A DNA stretch of 64,000 nt from positions 372,001 through 436,000 of the forward strand of contig NZ_VSLD01000002.1 in assembly GCF_008107445.1 (NCBI RefSeq). The letters run 5' to 3'. A program made the translations under genes and the position numbers. The notes below the pieces were generated by a model. That model did not search any database and had not been told where the DNA came from. It saw only the letters and a program-made list of their open reading frames with translations. This document shows positions 8,575 to 17,115 of the stretch, piece after piece (the first letter of the stretch is position 1; each line of letters starts with the position of its first letter). Source of the stretch: Arthrobacter echini (GTDB lineage Bacteria; Actinomycetota; Actinomycetes; Actinomycetales; Micrococcaceae).

Positions 8575-9789
8575 TCACGCCCAGGCGACGACGAGCCGTG
8601 CGGCCTGCACCGGCACCGCCAGGTCGATGCCGGTCAGCGCGGAGAAGCGCCGCATCCGGTTCATCAGCGTATTCCGGTGGCAGAACAACGACTCGGCAGA
8701 GGCTGCGATGCTACCGGTGGCCACATAGGCGCGGGCGGTCTCGACCAGCCGCTCCCGTTCCACCTGCCCGCATCCGGCCAGCGCCGCATCGACGTCGGCC
8801 GCCAGCCTGATGCCGTCGGCCCCCAGCCGGGACCTGGCGAGCCGGGCCCAGTCGGTCTGCAGGCGCAGGGCTGTGTCATCGGCCTCGGTCGCCAGGCGGG
8901 CGAGCTCGAGAGCCAGTTCGCCGGCGTCATGCAGGCCGGTGAGGCCCACGACGTCGTCGACGAGGCCGCAGCGCAGGGCGGCACTCCGTTCTCCGAGATC
9001 GTGCAGCGCAGCTCCCGGCTGCGCGTCGGTGGGCCAGAAGGCCAGCAGCGCGTCGGCGAAGGGGTGGGTGAACACCTCGGCGCCGCGGCGTGCGGCGAGG
9101 GCGATGCTCACCCGGAGGGCACCGGCGTTCTCCCCGGCGGCGACGGCCACCGACAGGCGTTGGTCCGCCCCGAGGCCGAGTGCGGTGGCGGCCCGCTCGA
9201 CGACGGTCGCGGATGCAGCGCTCACTCCGAAGAGGGATGCGACCAGTCCCTGTCGCACTGATGAGGCTTCGGTGGTCATCCGCTGACGTTCGGCGATATA
9301 GGCGCCCTGCGTCTGGCTGGCGTACGCGTCGACCACCTGCCACACGGTGTCTGCCCGTGCGACGAGCAGCGGGGCGTCGTCGGGTCCGGACAGGGCCATC
9401 AGTGCGTCCCAGAGGACAGAGAAATCGAGGCGGATGGCCGTCATCAGCGCATCGACGGGGATGTCGGCGCGCGCACGGGACACCCCGACGTCCGTGGCGA
9501 TGTCCAGCTTGATGCTGCGCAGTTCCTCCGAATCCGCTGGAGCGCCCGAGGGATGGGTGGAACGGAGGCTACGGATCAAGGCCTCGAAGGATTGCTCGCC
9601 CGTACGGCGGATCTCGGCGGCCGGCAGCTGGGCATCCCTGTAGTGGGGCAGGCGGAGGACACGCGAGAGGAATTCGTCCGTCAGCGCTTCCACCCTGAGC
9701 CCGTCGAGCAGGGTGTTCCAGCGCGTGGAGTCGGGTTCCGCAGCCACGACATTGCTTCTCACAATCCGCGGCCCCAGTGCAGAGATCAT
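8575..9789 (-). CDS. PucR/CdaR-type transcriptional regulator
   Basis: Transcription factor (404 aa) with a C-terminal PucR-family helix-turn-helix. The hallmark is near residues 370-400: SLFCHRNTLMNRMRRFSALT followed by a hydrophobic tail. The N-terminal about 150 residues form a helical sensor-like region, and a GGDEF-like (PucR) middle segment follows. Such regulators control purine/allantoin, sugar-acid or amino acid catabolic genes. It diverges from the operon at 9941-15918 and is the likely regulator. The ATG at 9789 has a TAAACT -10 box 6 bases upstream (leaderless), and a palindrome at 9801-9816 adjoins that box, so autoregulation is probable. Assignment of ligand is not possible. Confidence 0.85.
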   Translation of the reverse strand: MISALGPRIVRSNVVAAEPDSTRWNTLLDGLRVEALTDEFLSRVLRLPHYRDAQLPAAEIRRTGEQSFEALIRSLRSTHPSGAPADSEELRSIKLDIATDVGVSRARADIPVDALMTAIRLDFSVLWDALMALSGPDDAPLLVARADTVWQVVDAYASQTQGAYIAERQRMTTEASSVRQGLVASLFGVSAASATVVERAATALGLGADQRLSVAVAAGENAGALRVSIALAARRGAEVFTHPFADALLAFWPTDAQPGAALHDLGERSAALRCGLVDDVVGLTGLHDAGELALELARLATEADDTALRLQTDWARLARSRLGADGIRLAADVDAALAGCGQVERERLVETARAYVATGSIAASAESLFCHRNTLMNRMRRFSALTGIDLAVPVQAARLVVAWA

Positions 9790-9795
9790 GATGCC

Positions 9796-9801
9796 AGTTT
9801 A
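9796..9801 (-). promoter_or_regulatory. -10 box of the PucR-type regulator gene
   Basis: TAAACT on the minus strand, 6 bases before the ATG at 9789. It shares base 9801 with the palindrome at 9801-9816. Confidence 0.5.
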
Positions 9802-9816
9802 TGTGCTTTTGCACAT
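9801..9816. promoter_or_regulatory. Candidate operator of the PucR-type regulator
   Basis: Inverted repeat ATGTGC-TTTT-GCACAT in the 151-base region between the divergent regulator and transporter genes. It adjoins the regulator's -10 box on the promoter-proximal side, a position where a bound protein would block regulator transcription. The binding protein is inferred from position. Confidence 0.5.
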
Positions 9817-9940
9817 GGCGCGCAGCTAAACCCGTACGGAACGCCCCTTGGGGTGACGCCCCTCACACTGGGAGACTGATGGGTATCACGGGCACGGCAC
9901 CCTTGCCGTCCTGCCCCGAGCACCAGTGTGGAGGCACTAC

Positions 9941-11263
9941 ATGACCCAGTCAACGAACCTCGAAGCGGGCGCGACACACCAGGTCACCGACAAGGAGGCC
10001 ACCAAGGTCGCCATCGGCGCCCTCGTCGGTACCGCTATGGAGTGGTACGACTTCTTCCTCTTCAGTGCCGCCGCGGCGCTCATCTTCAACGTCCACTACT
10101 TCACCAACGAGAATGCCACGGCTGCCGCGATGGCCTCTTTCGCGACCTTCGGTGTGGGCCTGGTGGCCCGGCCCCTCGGCGGCATGTTCTTCGGCGCGAT
10201 GGGCGACAGGATCGGTCGGCGCAAGACCCTCATGATCACGATCGTGGGCATCGGTGTCATCACCGGACTGATCGGGCTGCTACCCGACTACGCGGCAATC
10301 GGGGTTGCTGCACCCATCCTGTTGGTTCTGCTGCGCATCTTCCAGGGATTGTTCGTCGGTGGTGAATGGTCCGGGGCCATGACGATCGTGGTGGAGAACG
10401 CCCCACTGAAGCGGCGGGCCCGCTACGCCGCCCTGCCGCAGATCGGCTCGCCGATCGGCACCATCCTCTCCTCCGGCGGTTTCTTCCTGGCAACGCTGTA
10501 CTTCTCGCAGGAGTCCTTCACCTCCTTCGGCTGGCGTATCCCGTTCCTGGCTGCCTTCCCGATGCTCCTGCTGGCCCTGTACATCCGTTCACGGCTGGAC
10601 GAATCCCCGGTCTTCACGGAGTTGATGGAGGCCGGAGCCACGGAGAAGGCCCCGATCCGCACCGTCCTCACGCAGAGCTGGAAGCACATCATCGTCGGTA
10701 TGGCCGCCGCCCTGCTGGGCGTGGGGGGCTTCTACCTGGTCACCGCGTTCATGGTCTACTACGGCACGACCGTCCTGGGATACAGCGCGTCGCTGATGTT
10801 GCTGTCAACGATCATCGCCGCCGTCGTCGAGATCCCGGTGCTGCTCATCGGCGGACGACTGGGTGAACGCTTCGGCGGCAGCAAGGTCATCATCTACGGA
10901 GGGCTGCTCTCCGCGGTCGTTGCCGTGCCGGCATTCCTCCTGGTCGCCAGCGGCAACGAGGTGCTGGTGGTCCTGGGTGTGGTCGTGGCCGTGGCAACGC
11001 TGTCCCTTCCGTACGCCGCATCAGGCACCGTGCTGACCGGGCTGTTCCCTGCGTCCACCCGCTACACCGGTGTGGGGTTCTCCCAGAACGTGGCTGGCAT
11101 GCTCTCCGGGTTCATCCCACTGCTGGCGGTCAGCGTCACCGCGGCTGCCGACGAGCACTGGTGGCCCGCAGCCGTCATCCTCATCGTGCTGTCGCTGTTC
11201 ACCGCCGTCGCCGGATACCTCGCACCGCGCATGAGCGTCGACCTGCCCGGCTTCAAGCACTAA
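9941..11263 (+). CDS. MFS importer, metabolite:H+ symporter (MHS) family
   Basis: Predicted 12-TM proton symporter (440 aa) related to ShiA, ProP and KgtP, which import small organic acids and zwitterions. Family marks are GTAMEWYDFFLFSAAA at TM1, RPLGGMFFGAMGDRIGRRKT (motif A) after TM2, LRIFQGLFVGGEWSGA (TM4) and RIPFLAAFPMLLLALYIR followed by ESPVF. The ATG at 9941 is chosen because GGAGG lies at 9930-9934 with a 6-base gap; an ATG 15 bases upstream has no such site. It is the first gene of an operon: the ThDP enzyme gene starts 10 bases after its stop. It probably brings in the compound broken down by the next three enzymes. Confidence 0.92.
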   Translation: MTQSTNLEAGATHQVTDKEATKVAIGALVGTAMEWYDFFLFSAAAALIFNVHYFTNENATAAAMASFATFGVGLVARPLGGMFFGAMGDRIGRRKTLMITIVGIGVITGLIGLLPDYAAIGVAAPILLVLLRIFQGLFVGGEWSGAMTIVVENAPLKRRARYAALPQIGSPIGTILSSGGFFLATLYFSQESFTSFGWRIPFLAAFPMLLLALYIRSRLDESPVFTELMEAGATEKAPIRTVLTQSWKHIIVGMAAALLGVGGFYLVTAFMVYYGTTVLGYSASLMLLSTIIAAVVEIPVLLIGGRLGERFGGSKVIIYGGLLSAVVAVPAFLLVASGNEVLVVLGVVVAVATLSLPYAASGTVLTGLFPASTRYTGVGFSQNVAGMLSGFIPLLAVSVTAAADEHWWPAAVILIVLSLFTAVAGYLAPRMSVDLPGFKH

Positions 11264-11273
11264 GGGGGCCCGC

Positions 11274-12944
11274 ATGAGCATCTCCGCAGGTCACCTGCTC
11301 GTCCGCCAGCTCGAGGCCCAGGGCGTGGCCCGCGTCTACTCCCTGCCCGGGGAGAGCTTCCTGGACGTCCTCGACGGGTTGCACGATTCACCGATCAGCA
11401 CCATAGTCGCCCGCCACGAGGGCGGCGCAGGATTCATGGCACTGGCCGAAGCCCGATTGACCGGCGTCCCCGGCATCGTCATGGTCACCCGTGGCCCGGG
11501 CGCTGCGAACGCGATGATCGCCGTGCACACTGCCTGGCAGGACGCCACGCCCCTGGTGCTCTTCGTCGGTCTCATCCCGGTGGCCGACCGCGGACGCGAC
11601 TCCTTCCAGGAGTTCAGCCTGGAGGGCTGGTTCGGCACCACCGCCAAGCGGGTCATCGTGCTCGACGACGAACACCGCGCTGCCGAGGTGGTGGCCGAGG
11701 CCCTGCACGCGGCTTCCTCCGGCCGGCCCGGGCCCGTGGTCGTGGGACTGCCCGAGGACGTGCTGGTGCGCAGAACCGGATCCGGGCCCGTGGCCCCGCG
11801 TCCGGTACCTGCACCGTCCCCCGACGCAGCGGCCGTCGACGAACTCGCCGCCCGGCTGGCCGCCGCCGAACGGCCCCTCGTCATCGCGGGGGGCGAGGGC
11901 TGGATCGACGCGGTCGGGAGCACGGACGCCGGGACAGCCCTGGCCGCATGGGCGGAGGCGGCACACGTCCCGGTGGCCGCCGACTGGCGCGCGCACGACG
12001 CCGTCCCGCACACCTCCGGCGCCTGGGCAGGCTACCTGGGCTACTACCGTTCCGACGCGCTTGCCGACAGCGTGGCGCAGGCCGATCTGCTGGTCTTCGC
12101 CGGCTGCGGTCGCTCCGACGTCCCCTCCGACGGGTACACGCTCGGCCTCGAGGCGCAGACCGTCGTCGTCCTGCCCGACCCGAACGCGGCCACCCATGCC
12201 GGTCGGATCGACCAACAGCTCGTGGCCACGCCGGCCTCGTTCACCGCCGCTCTGCCTCATCCGGGAGCCGCCCGTGGATCCCGCGGCCCCGGCTGGATGG
12301 ACAAGCTCGCAGCGGCCCAGCGCCGCTTCGCCACACCCGTCCCCGAGGAACCGGCCACCGGCGTCGACCTCTCCGTGGCCTTCGGTCTGCTGGAGCAGAA
12401 GCTGCCCGCGGACCGCATCGTCACGTACGGATCCGGCAACACCACGCTCTGGGGCCACCGGTTTCTCACGCACGCCGGGCCGGGCACCCTGGTCGGCCCA
12501 CGCAACGGCGCCATGGGTGTCTCGGTCCCCGCGGCCGTCGCCGCCTCGTTGATCCACCCGGACCGGGTGATCGTGGCGGTCTGCGGCGACGGAGATTTCC
12601 TGATGAACGGCCAGGAGCTCGCCGTCGCGCTCGCCCATCGCTCTGCCCCGCTGATCGTCGTGGTGGACAACGGGGTGTTCGCCACGATCGTTCAGCATCA
12701 GGAGAGGCACTACCCCGGTCGTCCGTCGGGCACGGCCATGGCCAATCCCGAGTTCGCCGCACTGGTCCGCAGCTTCGGCGGTCACGGTGAGGACGTGCGC
12801 ACCACCGCCGACGTCGGCGGCGCCCTCGACCGCGCGCTCGATGCCGTCTCGGTCCGACGGGTGCCGGCCCTCGTGCACCTGCGCGTCGACCCGACGACCA
12901 TGCCACCCTCGACGGCACCTCGTCCCGAGGAGCCGCCCGCATGA
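11274..12944 (+). CDS. Thiamine diphosphate-dependent enzyme (acetolactate synthase/decarboxylase-like)
   Basis: ThDP enzyme (556 aa) of the acetolactate synthase/benzoylformate decarboxylase superfamily, acting on a C-C bond next to a carbonyl. Its order is an N-terminal pyrimidine domain with the Glu in YSLPGESFLDVL, a central domain (about 190-330), and a C-terminal ThDP-Mg motif GDGDFLMNGQELAVALAHRS...VVDNGVF. It is not the biosynthetic synthase: ilvB is elsewhere in the window, no small subunit follows, and the residues after RGPG differ. Sitting between a transporter and two amidohydrolase genes points to a catabolic decarboxylase, lyase or hydrolase. Its stop overlaps the next start by 4 bases (ATGA), so it is translationally coupled. 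Substrate unknown. Confidence 0.88.
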   Translation: MSISAGHLLVRQLEAQGVARVYSLPGESFLDVLDGLHDSPISTIVARHEGGAGFMALAEARLTGVPGIVMVTRGPGAANAMIAVHTAWQDATPLVLFVGLIPVADRGRDSFQEFSLEGWFGTTAKRVIVLDDEHRAAEVVAEALHAASSGRPGPVVVGLPEDVLVRRTGSGPVAPRPVPAPSPDAAAVDELAARLAAAERPLVIAGGEGWIDAVGSTDAGTALAAWAEAAHVPVAADWRAHDAVPHTSGAWAGYLGYYRSDALADSVAQADLLVFAGCGRSDVPSDGYTLGLEAQTVVVLPDPNAATHAGRIDQQLVATPASFTAALPHPGAARGSRGPGWMDKLAAAQRRFATPVPEEPATGVDLSVAFGLLEQKLPADRIVTYGSGNTTLWGHRFLTHAGPGTLVGPRNGAMGVSVPAAVAASLIHPDRVIVAVCGDGDFLMNGQELAVALAHRSAPLIVVVDNGVFATIVQHQERHYPGRPSGTAMANPEFAALVRSFGGHGEDVRTTADVGGALDRALDAVSVRRVPALVHLRVDPTTMPPSTAPRPEEPPA

Positions 12945-14635
12945 ACCTGGACCTGATCCTGCGCGGCGCCCACATCATCACCCTCGAGGACGAGCGCCCC
13001 CGCGCCCACGCCATCGGCATCCTGCACGGGCGGATCGCAGGCTTCGACGACGAGCTCGCCGGTTGCACCGCCACCGCCGAGCTCGACCTGGCCGGCGCCA
13101 CGATCGTGCCCGGGTTCATCGACGCCCACTGCCACACCACCTGGTGGGGACTCGGACTGGAGTCGGTGGACCTGCAGCACGCCCGCGGCCTGGATGAGCT
13201 CTACATCCTGCTGGAGGCCGAGACCGCCCGGCTCGAGGATCTCGGGGGCGCGGACGCGTGGCTGCACGGCACCGGGTTCAACCACGAACACCACGGCGGA
13301 GCCTTCCCGGACATCGCCCGCCTCGATGCGATCACCGGGAACCGGCCACTCTATCTGCGCCACGTCTCCGGCCATCAGGCGATCACGAACACTGCCACGC
13401 TGGCCCTGGCCGGCGCGCTGGAGCCGGGGTTCGAGGACCCGGTGGGCGGTGCCGTCGTCCGCGACGCGCACGGCCGCCCCACCGGCGTCGTCGAGGAGGC
13501 AGCCCAGGGACTCGTGCAGTCGCTGCTGCTGCCCTACTCCCGTGAGGTGATCGTCGACGCACTCGACGCGGCGACCGCCCGCTACGCGATGGAGGGCATC
13601 ACGAGCTTCACCGAGGCCGGCATCGCGGCCGGGTGGATCGGCCACAGCCCGCTGGAGGTCGACGCCTATCAGCACGCCCGCCGCACCGGCCGCCTCCACG
13701 CCCGTGCCCAGCTGATGCCCACCCTCGACGCCCTGCACGAGGTCACGGGCCACACCGAGGACCTCCACGGGTCCACCGGCCGCGGCCTGGACCTAGGCCT
13801 CGGTGCCGGGTTCGGCGACGACTGGGTCTCGCTCGGCCCGGTGAAGGTGTTCCTGGACGGTTCGCTGCTCGGCGCCACCGCAGCCGTCACCGAGGACTTC
13901 TGCGGCCACCCGCACAATCACGGCTATCTGCTCGATGACGCCGCCAGCTACCGCGAGAAGGTCACCGCCGCGTACCGCGCCGGCTGGCCGATCGCCCTGC
14001 ACGCCATCGGCGACGCGGCGATCGACCTCGCCCTGGAGATCGTCATCGGCTGCCAGGAGGCATACGGGCACAATCCGCTGCCCAATCGGATCGAACACTT
14101 CGGTATCGCGCGGCCGGATCAGGTCGTCCTCGCCGCAGATCACAGCATCGCGGTCACCCCGCAAGCCGCCTTCATCGGCCCGCTCGGGGACCAGATGGCC
14201 CAGCTCGTGGGCCCCGACCGCGAGGGCTGGCTCTACCGCGGGCGCACCATCGTCGACGCCGGCGGGATACTCGCCGGCTCCTCCGATCTCCCGGTCTCCG
14301 ACAACAGTGTCCGCCGTGGCCTGCAGGCCTGGGTCGACCGCCGCACCTCCACGGGCCGCGTCCTGGGAGGAGTGCACGACGACGGCACCCCCCTCGAGGG
14401 CCTCTCTCCCGAGGAGGCGCTGCGCGCCTACACCTGCTGGGCCGCCGCCGCCACCGGCACCGCGGAGGACAAGGGCACCCTGCGCACCGGCAAGCTCGCC
14501 GACCTCGTCGTCCTCTCCGGTTCGCCGCTGGACGTGCCGGACATCGCCGCCCTCGACGTCCTGGCCACGATCGTCGGCGGCCGCTTCACCCATACCACCT
14601 TCATCCCCGACCTCCCGAAGGGAACCCCAGCATGA
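12941..14635 (+). CDS. YtcJ-type metal-dependent amidohydrolase
   Basis: Amidohydrolase (564 aa) of the amidohydrolase-3/YtcJ group, hydrolysing C-N bonds in amides, imides or N-acyl compounds. Metal and catalytic residues are visible in order: HxH in GFIDAHCHTTWWG (near residue 60), His in IALHAIGDAAIDLAL, His in NRIEHFGIARPDQ, and Asp in AGSSDLPVSDNSV. The C-terminal beta-sandwich portion ends GKLADLVVLSG, as usual. It overlaps both neighbours by 4 bases and so is coupled with the ThDP enzyme and the M20 hydrolase. The YtcJ group is poorly characterised, so the substrate is open; the operon suggests an amide, imide or ureido compound. Confidence 0.9.
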   Translation: MNLDLILRGAHIITLEDERPRAHAIGILHGRIAGFDDELAGCTATAELDLAGATIVPGFIDAHCHTTWWGLGLESVDLQHARGLDELYILLEAETARLEDLGGADAWLHGTGFNHEHHGGAFPDIARLDAITGNRPLYLRHVSGHQAITNTATLALAGALEPGFEDPVGGAVVRDAHGRPTGVVEEAAQGLVQSLLLPYSREVIVDALDAATARYAMEGITSFTEAGIAAGWIGHSPLEVDAYQHARRTGRLHARAQLMPTLDALHEVTGHTEDLHGSTGRGLDLGLGAGFGDDWVSLGPVKVFLDGSLLGATAAVTEDFCGHPHNHGYLLDDAASYREKVTAAYRAGWPIALHAIGDAAIDLALEIVIGCQEAYGHNPLPNRIEHFGIARPDQVVLAADHSIAVTPQAAFIGPLGDQMAQLVGPDREGWLYRGRTIVDAGGILAGSSDLPVSDNSVRRGLQAWVDRRTSTGRVLGGVHDDGTPLEGLSPEEALRAYTCWAAAATGTAEDKGTLRTGKLADLVVLSGSPLDVPDIAALDVLATIVGGRFTHTTFIPDLPKGTPA

Positions 14636-15918
14636 GTCTTGCAACGACCCGGCCCACCGACTCCGAGGACGCCGCCGCGGCTGCGCGCGCCTTCCTCGCC
14701 GATTTCCGCTCGATGAGCACGTTCGGAGCCACCATGGGTGGAGGGGTGGACCGCCAGGCCGGCACGGCGGCCGATGGGCAGACGCGGAACTGGTTCCGCG
14801 GCCTCGTGGAGGGCCACGGCTTCGAGGTCCGCTACGACGCCGTCGGCAATCAGTTCGCGCTGCTCGAACTCGTTCCCGGGGCGCCCTACGTGGCAATGGG
14901 CTCCCACCTCGATTCCCAGCCGCTGGGCGGGCGCTTCGACGGCGCCTACGGCGTGCTCGCGGCGGCACATGCGGCCATCCGCCTCCAGGGCACGCCGGCC
15001 ACCGCACTGCCACCGGTCTTCAACATCGCTGTCATCAACTGGTTCAACGAGGAGGGCTGCCGGTTCAAGCCCTCGCTGATGGGCAGTGCCGTGTTCACCG
15101 GCAAGCTCACCGCCGAGCAGGTCCTCGCCACCACCGACCCGCACGGCACCACGGTGCGTGAGGCGCTGGAGTCGATCGGCACCGTGGGCGACTTCAGCCT
15201 GGACGTCGCCGCCTACCTGGAGATCCACATCGAACAGGGGCGTTCGCTGGAGGACCACGGGCTCACCATCGGTCTGGTCGAATCCACCTGGGGTGCGAAC
15301 AAGTACGAGTTCGTCGTGCACGGCGAGCAGGCGCACACCGGCGCCACCGTCATCGCCGATCGCCACGATGCCCTGCTCGGCGCATCGCTGCTGGTGGCCG
15401 CGGCCCGCGACATCGCCGACGATTTCTCCACGGACGAGCACGCGGTCATCACCTCGTGTGGCGAGTTCACGGTGTTCCCGAACTCGCCCGTCGTGGTGGC
15501 CAGCCGCGTGGACCTGCTCGTCGATCTACGCAGCACCGACCCCGATGTGCTCTCCGCGGCCGATGCCGAACTCCACCGGCGGGTCGCGGCCATCGAGGAG
15601 CGCGCCGACGTCTCGATCGAGCGGGGCGCCGAGCACATCTGGGCATCGAAGGCCTATGACGCCTCCGGCATGGTGCTGGCCGCCGCAGCGGCAGAGGAAC
15701 TGGGCCTGACCCACGGGACCGTCCGCACCCTGGCGGGCCACGACTCGACGAACATGAAGGACATCGTCCCTACGATCATGCTCTTCGTCCCGAGCGTGGA
15801 GGGTATCTCCCACAACGAGAAGGAGCTCACCAGCGACGAGGACATGCTCGCCGGCGTCGACCTGTTCACCGATCTGCTCCGGCGCGTCGTCGCCGGCGAC
15901 TTCGTCCCAGGTGACTAG
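14632..15918 (+). CDS. M20-family Zn hydrolase: N-carbamoyl-L-amino acid hydrolase / allantoate amidohydrolase type
   Basis: Two-metal amidase (428 aa) of the hydantoinase/carbamoylase branch of family M20 (AmaB, allantoate amidohydrolase, beta-ureidopropionase). Visible residues: His and Asp in MGSHLDSQPLGGRFDGAYG, Glu-Glu in NWFNEEGCRF, His in YLEIHIEQGRSLE, the dimerisation-domain His in EQAHTGATV, and the late signature AGHDSTNM and GISHNEKE. All are intact. It is last in the four-gene operon and overlaps the preceding stop by 4 bases. It probably removes a carbamoyl or formyl group, releasing ammonia and CO2. Exact substrate cannot be told from sequence. A convergent hairpin follows. Confidence 0.92.
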   Translation: MSLATTRPTDSEDAAAAARAFLADFRSMSTFGATMGGGVDRQAGTAADGQTRNWFRGLVEGHGFEVRYDAVGNQFALLELVPGAPYVAMGSHLDSQPLGGRFDGAYGVLAAAHAAIRLQGTPATALPPVFNIAVINWFNEEGCRFKPSLMGSAVFTGKLTAEQVLATTDPHGTTVREALESIGTVGDFSLDVAAYLEIHIEQGRSLEDHGLTIGLVESTWGANKYEFVVHGEQAHTGATVIADRHDALLGASLLVAAARDIADDFSTDEHAVITSCGEFTVFPNSPVVVASRVDLLVDLRSTDPDVLSAADAELHRRVAAIEERADVSIERGAEHIWASKAYDASGMVLAAAAAEELGLTHGTVRTLAGHDSTNMKDIVPTIMLFVPSVEGISHNEKELTSDEDMLAGVDLFTDLLRRVVAGDFVPGD

Positions 15919-15955
15919 CCGGTCCGCGGTCGGGTCCTCCCGACAAAGGCTCGCC

Positions 15956-15989
15956 GACGGTGGCGGTCCTCGGCCGGACCACCACCGTC
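15956..15989. terminator. Hairpin between convergent genes
   Basis: A 14-base arm (15956-15969) pairs with 15976-15989 with one mismatch around a 6-base loop. It lies between the stops of the M20 hydrolase (15918) and the DUF2795 gene (16004), so it can serve both strands. There is no long T tract. Confidence 0.6.
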
Positions 15990-16003
15990 AGTGGGAAGAA
16001 CTC

Positions 16004-16192
16004 CTAGTTCGAGGCGTCCTTGTTCACGTCCGCCGGTGAGTCGAACTGGCGGTCGGGAAGCCCCTGGAGGGTCTCCATGACCGACGGGTCCGCACCGTTG
16101 TCCTTGGCGTGCTTCACGAGATCGTCCCTGGACGCCGGGTACTCCATGCCGCCCAGCGCCTTCTGCAGGTCGATCGGGCTCGGATCTGCCAT
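16004..16192 (-). CDS. DUF2795 family small protein
   Basis: A 62-aa acidic protein starting MADPSPIDLQKALGGMEYPA, with KHAKDNGADPSVMETLQGLP and DRQFDSPADVNKD near the end. This is the usual pattern of actinobacterial DUF2795 proteins. The start has a strong Shine-Dalgarno (GAAGGAG). Function is unknown. It lies downstream of the glycosyltransferase gene in the same direction with a 59-base gap. Confidence 0.85.
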   Translation of the reverse strand: MADPSPIDLQKALGGMEYPASRDDLVKHAKDNGADPSVMETLQGLPDRQFDSPADVNKDASN

Positions 16193-16251
16193 GTGGTGCT
16201 CCTTCGTGTCGGTTCCATCTCCTGCAGGTGCTCCCGGGCGGAGCACCTTCT

Positions 16252-17115
16252 TCACTGACCCAGGATCACCCGGGCAGCGTCTGTGCCACGGTCCGTCACC
16301 GTGGTGGGCGCCTCGAGATGCACGGCACCCGACGGGATGATGCCGGCGCCACCGAAGCGCTCCATGACGCGCCACTGCACCGCGACGTCCTCCCCCGCAT
16401 GCTCGGCCGGCAATCGGTCCCAGAAGTCGAACCCGCCGACGTCGAGCAGAGCCTGCCGGTCGAACAGGACGCAGCCGCCCACCCAGGCCACGCGGTAGAG
16501 CCGCCACTCGCCCGGAGGGATGGCGAGCTCCAAGGCGGCATGGGCAAGATTCGCGGCGTTGTGCAGCGGCCAGCGCTCGAAGCCCTCGGTGCCCTCACGG
16601 ATCCGCTCCGGGGTCACCACGTCGTCGGGCCACAGACTCAGCGTGGTCCGTTCGTCGGGCCGGCTGTCGTCGAGATAGGACAGTCCCTGGACGGCGGAGC
16701 CGATGAAACCGCAGCCCGCCCGGCGCAGTGCCCGGCTCATCCGCTCCAGCGACCCCGGCTCCAGCCAGACGTCGTTGTCGAGGAAGAGGACGGACGGCGC
16801 ACTCGCCAGGGAGAGGAGGAAACTGCGCTGCTCGGCCAGTCCGCGACGGGGCAGATGCCTCTCGAGCTGCACGGTGCGGCCCTGGGCCCGCAGGACCCGG
16901 ACCATGGCCCGTACCGCCGACTGGTCGAAGGGCAGGTCATCGCCCTCGCTCTGGTCGCTCACGACGACGCGGAAGGGCACACCCTCCTGGGCCGCGAGCC
17001 CGGACAGGGTGACGGCCAGTTCCCCGGGCCGCCCGTAGGACGGGATCAGCACGTCGACGAGCGGTTCGCGCCCCGGCTCCCCGGAGGCCCACTGGCCGGA
17101 CGAGCGGGGCGTCAC
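16252..17115 (-). CDS. Glycosyltransferase family 2
   Basis: Inverting GT-A glycosyltransferase (287 aa). The nucleotide-binding start is DVLIPSYGRPGELAVTLSGL (from residue 20), and the metal-binding acidic motif is VLFLDNDVWLEPGSLE (near residue 105). A later WVGGCVLFDRQALLDVGGFD stretch is the typical acceptor-domain signature of family 2. There is no membrane segment, so it is probably cytosolic or peripheral. It overlaps the hldE-like gene at 17112-18683 by 4 bases (ATGA), which places it in the heptose locus, and it probably adds a sugar to the same glycan. Donor and acceptor are unknown. Confidence 0.9.
   Translation of the reverse strand: MTPRSSGQWASGEPGREPLVDVLIPSYGRPGELAVTLSGLAAQEGVPFRVVVSDQSEGDDLPFDQSAVRAMVRVLRAQGRTVQLERHLPRRGLAEQRSFLLSLASAPSVLFLDNDVWLEPGSLERMSRALRRAGCGFIGSAVQGLSYLDDSRPDERTTLSLWPDDVVTPERIREGTEGFERWPLHNAANLAHAALELAIPPGEWRLYRVAWVGGCVLFDRQALLDVGGFDFWDRLPAEHAGEDVAVQWRVMERFGGAGIIPSGAVHLEAPTTVTDRGTDAARVILGQ

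Noticed and set aside
11388-12878. Open frame of about 500 codons on the minus strand opposite the ThDP enzyme
   Set aside because: The plus-strand frame carries an intact ThDP site; the minus frame shows no recognisable motif.
11274-12944. ThDP enzyme as a second ilvB
   Set aside because: No regulatory subunit follows, the catabolic neighbours and the different active-site context argue against acetolactate synthesis.
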